This document shows positions 27,532 through 36,018 of a stretch of 64,000 nt of DNA, in pieces (the stretch's first letter is position 1; each line of letters starts with the position of its first letter). The notes under the pieces were generated by a model. It did not search any database, was not told where the DNA came from, and was given only the letters and a program-made list of their open reading frames with translations. A program made the translations under genes and the position numbers. The stretch covers positions 1 to 64,000 of the forward strand of contig NZ_LZIC01000034.1 in the NCBI RefSeq assembly GCF_001667185.1, written 5' to 3'. The stretch comes from Mycobacterium sp. 852002-50816_SCH5313054-b. Lineage in GTDB: Bacteria; Actinomycetota; Actinomycetes; Mycobacteriales; Mycobacteriaceae.

Positions 27532-30434
27532 GCCAGCACGGGGCGGAGGGCTCCGACCGTTCTCGGGCAGCGCGTGTCATCCGCACACTCGCCCTACCGA
27601 TCATTCTGATCTGGATCGCGGTCGCCGGCCTGACGAACATACTGGTACCCCAACTCGAGATTGTCGGTACCGAGCGTTCGGTGGCGTTGAACGCGCCTGA
27701 TTCTCCGTCGGTTATGGCCATGAAGCACATTGGGGAGAAGTTCGGCGAGTTCGACTCCGACAGTGCCGCCGTCATCGTGCTCGAAGGCGATCAGCCGCTG
27801 GGCCAGGACGCGCACACCTACTACGACGGCCTCGTCGCGAAATTGCGAGCAGATACCGAACACGTCCAGCACGTTCAGGACTTCTGGGGCGATTCGATCA
27901 CCGCGGGCGGCGCCCAGAGCAAGGACGGCAAGGCAGCGCTCATTCAGGTGTACCTCGATGGCAACCAGGGCGAGTCGCGATCCAATCATTCCGTCGACAG
28001 CATCCGCCAGATCGTGGCCGACACGCCGCCCCCACCAGGGGTCAAGGCATACGTCACCGGCGCCGCCCCGCTGATCACCGATAACTTCGAGATCGGCAAC
28101 GAAGGCACCCACCTCATCACTGCCGTCACGTTTCTCGTCATCGCGGTGATGCTGCTCATCGTCTACCGCTCCGTGGTCACCATGCTGATCGTTCTCGTTG
28201 TGGTCGCCGTCGAACTCGCCGCAACGCGGGGGGTGGTCGCGCTGCTGGGCAACGCGGGCCTGTTCGACCTCTCCACCTACGCGGTGAACCTTCTGACGGG
28301 CATGGCCATCGCCGCGGGCACCGACTACGCCATCTTCCTCGTCGGGCGTTACCAAGAAGCCCGGGGCAAGGGCCTAGATCGCGAGGCCGCGTACCACGAC
28401 ATGTTCCGTGGCACCGTCCATGTCATCGTAGGCTCCGGACTCACCATCATCGGAGCAGTGGCGTGCCTACACTTCACCCGGCTCCCGTATTTCAGCACCA
28501 TCGGCATCCCTACGGCGCTGGGCCTCGTCGTGACGTTGTCCGCGGCGTTGACCCTCGGGCCGGCGGTGGTGACGAGTGCTTCGCGGTTCGGGTTCCTCGA
28601 TCCCAAACGTGTGCGTCGCTCCACGGGCTGGCGCCGCGTCGGCACGACGATCGTGCGGTGGCCGGGGCCCGTGCTCGTCGCCTCGTTGGCGGTGTCCGCG
28701 GTGGGCCTACTCGCCCTGCCGGGAGCGCAGATCAGCTTCGACGGACGGCCCTACATGCCCAACAGCGCCCCGGCCAACATCGGATACACCGCCGCGGAAC
28801 GCCACTTCTCGGAGGCCCGGCTCAACCCCGAGTTGCTGATGATCGAATCCGATCACGACATGCGCAATCCATCGGACATGCTGACCCTGGAACGCGTCGC
28901 CAAGGCGGTGTTGCACACCCCCGGGGTCGCACTGGTGCAGTCGATCACACGACCCCTCGGTACGCCAATCAAGCACAGTTCCATTCCATTTCAGATCAGC
29001 GCCCAGAGCGCGGGCCAGGTCATGAACCTGAGCTACCAGGGGGACCGGGCCCGCGACCTCCTGACCCAAATCGATCAGACCGGTAAAGCGATCGACATCT
29101 TGCAACGTCAGCTCTCCTTACAACAGCAAGCCACCGATGCCACCGCCGAGCAGGTGCGGGCATTCCACGACACGGTCGACACCATCAACGAGATCCGAGA
29201 CAACCTCGCCAACTTCGACGACTTCTTCCGGCCGCTCCGCAGTTACTTCTACTGGGAGCGACACTGCTTCGACATCCCGTCGTGTGCGGCCCTGCGATCG
29301 GTGTTCGACTCACTCGACGGAATCGACAAACTCAGTGAACAATTCGGCAAGATCACCGCGAGCCTCGACAAACTCAACGCGCTGCAACCGCAGGTGCTGG
29401 CGCTGATCCCACCCCAGGTCGACATCCAGCAGACCAATCGCGCGTTGCTGCAGTCGAATTACGCCACCATCAGCGGCACGCTGAAACAGGGTCAAGACGC
29501 GCTGCAGAACGCCACCGAGCTGGGCAAGGCCTTCGACGATGCCAAGAACGACGATTCGTTCTACCTGCCACCGGAGGCGTTCGACAACGCCGATTTCAAG
29601 CGCGGCCTCGAGCTGTTCATGTCGCCCGACGGCAACGCCGCCCGGATGACGATCACCCACGAGGGCAAACCCGCCAGCCCCGAGGGCATCTCGCACATCA
29701 ACGCCATCCGGAACTCTGCCTTCGACGCGATCAAGGCGACCCCCCTGGCCGACGCGAACATCTACATCGCCGGGACGGCGTCGACGTACAAGGACATCCA
29801 AGAGGCATCGCTGTACGACCTGATGATCGTCACGTTGGCGGCGGTCGCGTTGATCCTGCTGGTGATGATCCTCATCACCCGCAGCTTCGTGGCCTCCATC
29901 GTGATCGTGGGCACCGTCGTCCTTTCACTGGGAGCCGCGCTCGGGCTATCGATACTGTTGTGGCAGTACATCTTCGGAGTCCAGCTGTTCTGGCTCGTGC
30001 CCGCCCTCGCGATCATCATCCTGCTCGCGGTCGGGGCGGACTACAACCTGCTCCTGATCTCCCGATTCAAGGAGGAGGTCGGTGCCGGATTGAATACCGG
30101 CATCATCCGCGCGATCGGCGGCACCGGCGGAGTGGTCACCGCCGCAGGACTGGTGTTCGCCTTCACCCTCGGCTCGTTCATCGTCAGCGACCTGGTCATG
30201 ATCCAGCAGATTGGCACCACGATCTGCCTGGGCCTCGTCTTTGACACGTTGATCGTGCGATCGCTGTTGACACCGTCGATTGCGGCGCTACTGGGCCGCT
30301 GGTTCTGGTGGCCGTTAAACGTGCGCACCAGGCCGGCCAGTCAGATGCTGCAGCCATTCGGTTCGCGGATCTCCGTCCGCAGACTGTTGGGAACCGATCC
30401 CACACCCTCGACGGTCGGGACCGCTGGAGCATGA
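27528..30434 (+). CDS. MmpL-family RND transporter
   Basis: This 968-residue protein is an MmpL transporter, a proton-driven RND pump that exports lipids or siderophores or effluxes drugs. It has the expected two repeats: TM1 (about 18-40), a periplasmic domain, five TMs (about 190-350), a second large periplasmic domain rich in coiled coil (about 510-650), then TMs 7-12 (about 760-930). The proton-relay Asp-Tyr pairs are GTDYAIF with Asp266 and GADYNLL with Asp838. It overlaps mmpS, and the pair resembles MmpS4/L4 or MmpS5/L5 in layout. The cargo cannot be told from the sequence. Confidence 0.93.
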   Translation: MSQHGAEGSDRSRAARVIRTLALPIILIWIAVAGLTNILVPQLEIVGTERSVALNAPDSPSVMAMKHIGEKFGEFDSDSAAVIVLEGDQPLGQDAHTYYDGLVAKLRADTEHVQHVQDFWGDSITAGGAQSKDGKAALIQVYLDGNQGESRSNHSVDSIRQIVADTPPPPGVKAYVTGAAPLITDNFEIGNEGTHLITAVTFLVIAVMLLIVYRSVVTMLIVLVVVAVELAATRGVVALLGNAGLFDLSTYAVNLLTGMAIAAGTDYAIFLVGRYQEARGKGLDREAAYHDMFRGTVHVIVGSGLTIIGAVACLHFTRLPYFSTIGIPTALGLVVTLSAALTLGPAVVTSASRFGFLDPKRVRRSTGWRRVGTTIVRWPGPVLVASLAVSAVGLLALPGAQISFDGRPYMPNSAPANIGYTAAERHFSEARLNPELLMIESDHDMRNPSDMLTLERVAKAVLHTPGVALVQSITRPLGTPIKHSSIPFQISAQSAGQVMNLSYQGDRARDLLTQIDQTGKAIDILQRQLSLQQQATDATAEQVRAFHDTVDTINEIRDNLANFDDFFRPLRSYFYWERHCFDIPSCAALRSVFDSLDGIDKLSEQFGKITASLDKLNALQPQVLALIPPQVDIQQTNRALLQSNYATISGTLKQGQDALQNATELGKAFDDAKNDDSFYLPPEAFDNADFKRGLELFMSPDGNAARMTITHEGKPASPEGISHINAIRNSAFDAIKATPLADANIYIAGTASTYKDIQEASLYDLMIVTLAAVALILLVMILITRSFVASIVIVGTVVLSLGAALGLSILLWQYIFGVQLFWLVPALAIIILLAVGADYNLLLISRFKEEVGAGLNTGIIRAIGGTGGVVTAAGLVFAFTLGSFIVSDLVMIQQIGTTICLGLVFDTLIVRSLLTPSIAALLGRWFWWPLNVRTRPASQMLQPFGSRISVRRLLGTDPTPSTVGTAGA

Positions 30435-30526
30435 CCGAACGGGCGGATCGCGCATCGAAGACGGCGCGGCATAGCAGGACAGGTAGCCACCCCATAAACA
30501 CTCGAAACAATGAGGAGGATCAGGTC

Positions 30527-31465
30527 ATGAGCACCACATGGGACTGCATCGTCGTCGGTGGCGGAGCCGCGGGCTTGAGCGCGGCTCTGGTATTGGGCCG
30601 GGCGCGGCGGCGAACGCTGCTGGTCGACGCGGGTCAGCAGAGCAACCTGGCCGCCCACGGCATCGGTGGGTTGTTGGGTCACGACGGCCGCCCGCCGGGC
30701 GAGCTGTACGAGGCCGGGCGGCGTGAGATTGCCGCCTATCCGTCCGTCGAAGTGCGGACCGGTGAGGTGGTGGCGGGTGAGCGTGCCGGAGATGTGTTCG
30801 AACTGGAACTGTCCGACGGTCGGCGTGAACGCACGCGTCGGGTGCTGCTGGCCGCTGGTATGGAGTACCGGCCGCCTGCGCTGCCCGGGCTCGCGCAGTT
30901 GTGGGGGCGGTCGGTGTTCCACTGCCCGTTCTGCCACGGCTGGGAGGTTCGCGATCAACCGTTGGCGGTATTGGCGAACGGCAAGCGGGCAGTGCAATCG
31001 TCGGTATTGCTCAGGGGATGGAGCGACGACGTTGTGCTCCTAACTGGAGGACCTGCGGAGCTCGATGGTGACGCCCGATCTCAGTTGGCCGCGGTAGGCA
31101 TCGCGGTCGACGACCGGCCCGTTGCCGAACTCGCCTCAACCAATGGCGAATTGGAAGCCATCGTGTTCACCGACGGAACCCGGCTGGCACGCAGCGGTCT
31201 GCTCGTCGCGACGACACTGCATCAGCGGTCGCAGTTGGTTGAACAGCTCGGGGTCGGATTCGGCGAGCCGACGCCAGCGACGGCGAGTCCCATCGCAATC
31301 GATGCGCTCTGCCGGACAACAGTTCCTGGAGTCTTCGCGGCCGGGGACGACGCCAGTGCACAAATGCCGCAGGTAGCCTCGGCGATCGCGACAGGTTCGC
31401 TCGCGGCCACATCGATTGTGCAGAGCTTGTTGGCCGAGGACGCCGGCCTACCGACACCGGAATGA
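30527..31465 (+). CDS. Thioredoxin-reductase-like FAD oxidoreductase
   Basis: The 312-residue protein resembles low-molecular-weight thioredoxin reductases. It has an N-terminal FAD loop VVGGGAAGLSAALVLGRA (about 9-26), a CPFC disulfide (Cys133, Cys136) and the C-terminal FAD motif GVFAAGDDAS. The NAD(P) loop between them is degenerate (VLANGKRAVQSS), which is common in related actinobacterial paralogues whose partner is unknown. GAGGAGGA lies eight bases before ATG 30527. It follows mmpL by 92 bases on the same strand and may belong to the same unit. Confidence 0.85.
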   Translation: MSTTWDCIVVGGGAAGLSAALVLGRARRRTLLVDAGQQSNLAAHGIGGLLGHDGRPPGELYEAGRREIAAYPSVEVRTGEVVAGERAGDVFELELSDGRRERTRRVLLAAGMEYRPPALPGLAQLWGRSVFHCPFCHGWEVRDQPLAVLANGKRAVQSSVLLRGWSDDVVLLTGGPAELDGDARSQLAAVGIAVDDRPVAELASTNGELEAIVFTDGTRLARSGLLVATTLHQRSQLVEQLGVGFGEPTPATASPIAIDALCRTTVPGVFAAGDDASAQMPQVASAIATGSLAATSIVQSLLAEDAGLPTPE

Positions 31466-31692
31466 ACCGGACCACCGTCAACGGCGAGCTGAATCATGAA
31501 CCGCAGTCCCAGAGCGTTGGCGGCAATGACGGGCTCGAAAGCCACACGGCCAGCTAAGTCGAGTTTTGGTGAACGACGGCCGATGGGCGACAGCTGGTTC
31601 TGACGGCCGCACATATATGTGGCACCAATTTCCTTGGAATCAAAGGACTCTGGCCAATGCACCCTACAAACGATTCCTCAAGGAATCGACCG

Positions 31693-32572
31693 ATGGACAT
31701 CACACAACCGACCGACGACGAACAGACCAATCACTGGAACGCAACAACTGGATGCGCCTGGGTCGACGCGCAGGACCTGCTGGACCAGATGATGAAGGGA
31801 TTGGAAGACCTGCTCGTCGACGGCGTGGTTGCCGGATCGGGGCGACGGGTGCTCGACGTCGGCTGCGGTACCGGTGGCACCACACTCGCCGTCGCGCGCA
31901 GGCTCGGCGCCGAGGGCAGGTGCGTCGGCGCCGACGTGTCCGAGCCGATGATCGCCGCCGCCCGCGCCCGGGCCGAACGGGAGGGCATACCAGCGAGTTT
32001 CATCCTCGCCGACGTGCAGACACATCCGTTTGAGCGCGCAAGCGTCGACACGATCATCTCGCGATTCGGTGTCATGTTCTTCAATGACCCGGTCCAGGCC
32101 TTCGCGAACCTGCGGCGCGCCACGACCGACGACGGCGCTTCACGTCATCGCCTGGCGCAGCGCCGCGGAGAATCCGTTCATGACGGCCGGCCTGCGTGAG
32201 GCGGCCCCGCTGCTGCCGAACCTTGCCGCCCCCGCGGCAGACGGCCCGGGACAGTTCTCCTTCGCCGACCCGCAACGGGTCGCCGCGATCCTCGACGCGG
32301 GGGGCTGGGCCGACGTCGACCTCCAGCCGATCGACGTCGAGTGCACCCTGCCCGGGCCGGAGTTGATCGGTTTCATCAGACAGCTGGGTACTGTCGGTCT
32401 AGCACTTCAAGGCAAGGACGAGCGGACCCGCGCCCAAGTTATCGACGCGGTCCGTCCCGCCTTTGATCCGTTTGTGCACGGAACCGAGGCACTATTGCCT
32501 TCCGCGCGAGGCCAACCGCGCGCTGGGTCAGGTGATACTGGCTGTGCGGGACCGGATGGTCGGATCAGATAG
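31693..32572 (+). pseudogene. SAM-dependent methyltransferase, frameshifted
   Basis: The first part (MDITQPTDDEQTNHWNATTG onward) is a class I methyltransferase with the SAM motif VLDVGCGTGGTTLA and the acidic GADVSEPM. Near 32135-32140 the frame shifts: the first frame degenerates into DGASRHRLAQ, while the next frame carries on as LHVIAWRSAAENPFM and continues to DPFVHGTEALL. The end, just before the long repeat, also departs from the family. The gene is broken unless the shift is a sequencing error. The 227 bases before it (31466-31692) hold no gene I can support. Confidence 0.7.
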
Positions 32573-32574
32573 GG

Positions 32575-32809
32575 GTACGCGAGCCTGGGCTCCGCCTTGA
32601 TTACGTTCCGCAACTGCGACAAGTTAAGGCGACGGCCGGCTTGAGTCGTGTCGCCGGATGTGTGATCGCGGCTTCGCCGCTCAACACACTCCATCGGCTC
32701 GGAAATGAACGCGAGCGTTCATTTCGCTCGCCTCAGTCGTGTGTCCGAGGGGGGACTTGGCCACCTACGACACGGGTCGAGATCTTTCAACTGAGTCTCT
32801 GACCAGCGA
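32575..32809 (+). repeat. Long direct repeat, copy C (with tRNA-Leu 3' end core)
   Basis: This is the second copy of the 235-base repeat at 25314-25549, in the same orientation, with the tRNA-Leu core at 32740-32759. A one-base deletion near 32586 breaks the recombinase-tail frame that copy B keeps. It directly follows the truncated methyltransferase gene and marks the border between modules 2 and 3. Confidence 0.85.
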
Positions 32810-33055
32810 GTTTACGGCGTGAGTTATCGAGGACTGCGCAACAGCTAGCTGTCGACCACCACATTCCCGCCCGGCTCTGCACAACGAGGTCGAGACCGCA
32901 ATCTCATCGCGTAAACCCTCTCCAAACGGACGTTCGTCGGCTGACGTTGACATCCGACATGGCGAATCTCGATCCATCGCTGATTGAGTGCGGACGGCAG
33001 TGCCCGTGTTCGTCCACTACTTTGTGCGGCTCAGCCGTGAAATACTTTGTGCGGC
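32810..33055. other. Spacer with short tandem repeat
   Basis: No gene is seen here. TACTTTGTGCGGCTCAGCCG occurs at 33018-33037 and again at 33043-33062, a tandem pair with a 25-base period that runs into the end of the next gene. Confidence 0.5.
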
Positions 33056-33613
33056 TCAGCCGGGAAACTCGGTGGCGCCGAGGGCAATGTCGAAGTTGTC
33101 CAGCCCGTCACGAGCGAGACCCATGAGGACCAGGCCCGTTCTCTCCCGCCAGTGCGCCATGTTCAAGCCGCCGACGTCCAGCGGACGCATCCCGAGACTC
33201 TCGATCAATGTCGACACGCGCGCCTTGGCCTCCGCTTGGTCGCCGGCGATGAACACATCCGGCGTCGGGCCCTTCTCGAGCACATGGCCGAAGACGGTGT
33301 TGAATGCCTTCACCACACTGGCGCCGGGCGGGGCCGCCTTGGCGACTTCCAGTGCGACCGAGGTGTCATCGGGGATGGCGAGCCCATCGGCCGCCGCATT
33401 GAAGGGGTTGCTGATGTCAACATTCCCCTTGTCCGCCAACGCGTTTCCATACCCGGCGACGACAGGAAAAACGCTGTCGAACAATAAGGCGAGGATGACG
33501 ATATCCCCGGCTGGCGCCACGCCGAATTCTCCCGTCGTCGCGCTGCCGCTGCGAGATGCAACGATGGTGAACAAACGCGCCGAATTGTTAAGCAAGGTGG
33601 CGCATCTAATCAT
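33056..33613 (-). pseudogene. NADP/F420-dependent oxidoreductase, N-terminally truncated
   Basis: The product resembles the NADPH:F420 oxidoreductase-like family: VDISNPFNAAADGLAIPDDT, VVKAFNTVFGHVL, DVFIAGDQAEAKARVSTLIE and LDVGGLNMAHWRE are all recognisable. The N-terminal Rossmann loop GxGxxG that binds NADP is missing; the open frame starts with unrelated residues (MIRCATLLNNSARLF) before VASRSG. The C-terminus is intact. At 185 residues it is about 30 short of the family, so it is probably inactive. It ends the minus-strand gene series of module 3. Confidence 0.6.
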
Positions 33614-33658
33614 CGCTACTTGGCGATTAAAGTGCAGGGCGGCCTCGATTCTGGGGTT

Positions 33659-35995
33659 TCACGAGGTGACGTCAAGCGCTACGCGCACGATGCTGTCGGT
33701 GTCGATGCCGTGGTAGCGGTACACGGCGTCGAGGTCGCCAACCTGCCCGAACGTGTTTACTCCCAACGATTTACAGCGCACCTGATTGATAGTTGCCAGG
33801 AAAGCGAGGGTATGCGGATGCCCATCGAGAACGGTGACCATGGGTGCGGATCGCTCGATGGGGAAGACTTGATCCAGGATCCAGGAGGATGCCTCGGTCA
33901 GCCCGTCGCGACTCCGGACGGCGCGGTAGAGGAGGTCTGGGCTCGTCACGCATACGACTTCGGCGTCAACGCCCATGTCGGCGAGCCGGTCCGCGGCGTC
34001 GGCGGCCTCGGTGGCCAGCGCGCCCATCGCGGCGATGCAGACCGCCGGCGTGGCGACCGGGCGTAGCGTGTACGCACCGGCGAGTACGTGGCGGCGTCGG
34101 CGTTCGCGGGCGGCCGGATCCTGCGGGATTCTGGCTAGTTCCTGGCGCACCGGCCGGGTGGACAGCCGAAGGTAGGACGACGTTCCGTCGGGTCGTCCCA
34201 ATTTGCTGATGCATTGCAAGAGGATCCACTCGACCTCGGTAGCGAAAGCCGGCTCGTAGCTGATGCAGCCCGGCTGTTCGAGGCCGATCGACGGCGTCTT
34301 GATCGATTGGTGCGCCCCGCCTTCAGCGGCCAGCGTGACCCCCGACGGAGTGCCGACCAGGATGGATTGTCCGCCGGCATAGATGCCGAAAGACCATGGC
34401 TCCAAGGCGCGTTCGACGAATGGGTCGTAGAGGACTCCGATGGGAAACAGGGGTTGGCCCCACCGGCTCCACGTAGCCCCGAGCTCGCCGAGCAGGCCTA
34501 CCAGGTTGACTTCGGCGATGCCGAGTTCCATGTGTTGCCCGGTGGGCTGTTCGCGCCAGTGCATGATGGTGTCGGTGTCGTCGGCGAACCAGTCGGGCCG
34601 CTCCGAAGGTGACCAGACGCCTACTTTGTTTAGCCATCCGGCGAGGTTGGTGCTGGAGCTGACGTCGGGGCTGACGGTGACGACTCGTCGTGCGACGTCG
34701 GGTGCCTCGCGGGTGAGATCGAGCAGCGTGCGCCCCAGCGCGCTTTGGGTGTTCGACACCGCCGCAGGGGTACGTCCCAGGTCGGTCGGCACTGGCGGTG
34801 GTTCAGTGGTGCGAATCTCGCGCCGGCTTAATCGTTCGGCGGTCTGCTCGCAGAGCTGGCCGGGCGATGACTGAGAGTCGAAGCGCCGGAAGGGATTTTG
34901 AGAGTCTTCGCCTAATGTGTGGGCCAGCTGAATGAACTGTTCATCGGTTAGTAGCGAGGAGTGGTTTTGCGGATGACCCTGGGTGGGTAGCCCGTGCCCT
35001 TTGATGCTGTAGACGAGGATGATCGTGGGACGGGAGTCGTCGATCTGGTCGTAGGCCTGTTGCATTGTGATGATGTCGTGGCCGCCGAGGTTGCCGATCG
35101 TCTTCAACAGTGTGGCGTCGTCGAGATGCTCGATCACGGCGGCAACAGTGGCGGCATCCGAGCCGTTCCCGGGCAGCCTCGAGCGTAGTTCGTGAGCTGA
35201 ACAGCGCAGTAGGCGTTGATATTCGGGGTTGGGCATGGTCAGGATGCGGGTACGTAGCGGATCGCCGCCGGGTCGGCTGAACAGCTCTTCGAGCAGCGTT
35301 CCGAATTTCGCAGTGAGCACTTGCCAGCCCGCGGCGGTGAACATGTCCTGCAGGCGCTGGGAGGCGATATGGGGTACGACGCGATCTAAGGACTGGCGGT
35401 TCATGTCGACGATCCAGACGATCTCGCCCAGTTCCTGCACGGTGGGATCCATGACCGCTTCCCAGATCGCGCCCTCGTCCAGTTCTGCGTCGCCCACCAG
35501 AGAGTATTGGCGTCCCGTTCCGGCGCCCCCGAATACGGTGTCGACGTACCGGCGAGCGAACGTAGCCCAAATAGGGGCGGTGGCACCGATTCCCACCGAT
35601 CCCGTGGAGTAGTCGACCGGGTCGGGGTCTTTGGACCGGCTTGGATAACTTTGCAGGCCGCCGAATTCTCGCAACGTCGTCATATACCGATCGTCGAGTG
35701 TTCCGAGCAGATAGTTGATGCTGTGCAGTACCGGGGAGGCATGCGGTTTCACCGAGACCCGGTCGTCGGGCTGGAGTTGCCCGAAGTACAACGCTGTCAT
35801 GATGCCCACGATTGAGGCAGACGATGCTTGATGTCCGCCAACTTTCAGGCCACTGGGATTCGGCCGAATTCGGTTGGCGTGGTGGACCATCGCCGTCGAC
35901 AGCCACAGCACACGCGAGGCGATGAGGTCGAGGTCGGGCGTGGCCGCCCGCGCTTCGGCGCTGGGCACGGCATCCAAGGGATGAGGGATCGTCAC
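33659..35995 (-). CDS. AceE-like ThDP-dependent 2-oxoacid dehydrogenase E1
   Basis: The 778-residue protein has the single-chain layout of AceE or MdeB, the homodimeric E1 of 2-oxoacid dehydrogenases. The thiamine diphosphate motif is GDAELDEGAIWEA...IVDMNRQSLD (about residues 168-203). The pyrimidine-domain glutamate lies in QHMELGIAEVNLVGLLGELG (about 500), followed by a transketolase C-terminal domain. It is shorter than AceE (about 890). No E2 or E3 gene is nearby, so it either borrows the housekeeping partners or acts alone. It is last in the FAH-VOC-monooxygenase series, 23 bases after the monooxygenase stop, suggesting it processes the 2-oxo acid released by the pathway. The start is GTG. 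Confidence 0.8.
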   Translation of the reverse strand: MTIPHPLDAVPSAEARAATPDLDLIASRVLWLSTAMVHHANRIRPNPSGLKVGGHQASSASIVGIMTALYFGQLQPDDRVSVKPHASPVLHSINYLLGTLDDRYMTTLREFGGLQSYPSRSKDPDPVDYSTGSVGIGATAPIWATFARRYVDTVFGGAGTGRQYSLVGDAELDEGAIWEAVMDPTVQELGEIVWIVDMNRQSLDRVVPHIASQRLQDMFTAAGWQVLTAKFGTLLEELFSRPGGDPLRTRILTMPNPEYQRLLRCSAHELRSRLPGNGSDAATVAAVIEHLDDATLLKTIGNLGGHDIITMQQAYDQIDDSRPTIILVYSIKGHGLPTQGHPQNHSSLLTDEQFIQLAHTLGEDSQNPFRRFDSQSSPGQLCEQTAERLSRREIRTTEPPPVPTDLGRTPAAVSNTQSALGRTLLDLTREAPDVARRVVTVSPDVSSSTNLAGWLNKVGVWSPSERPDWFADDTDTIMHWREQPTGQHMELGIAEVNLVGLLGELGATWSRWGQPLFPIGVLYDPFVERALEPWSFGIYAGGQSILVGTPSGVTLAAEGGAHQSIKTPSIGLEQPGCISYEPAFATEVEWILLQCISKLGRPDGTSSYLRLSTRPVRQELARIPQDPAARERRRRHVLAGAYTLRPVATPAVCIAAMGALATEAADAADRLADMGVDAEVVCVTSPDLLYRAVRSRDGLTEASSWILDQVFPIERSAPMVTVLDGHPHTLAFLATINQVRCKSLGVNTFGQVGDLDAVYRYHGIDTDSIVRVALDVTS

Positions 35996-36018
35996 GGTGT
36001 CAGGGATTCCTTCGCGGC

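Noticed and set aside
33018-33062. Tandem repeat considered as a CRISPR array
   Set aside because: Only two units of 20 bases with a five-base gap, no spacers of normal size and no cas genes. No CRISPR array was seen anywhere in the window.
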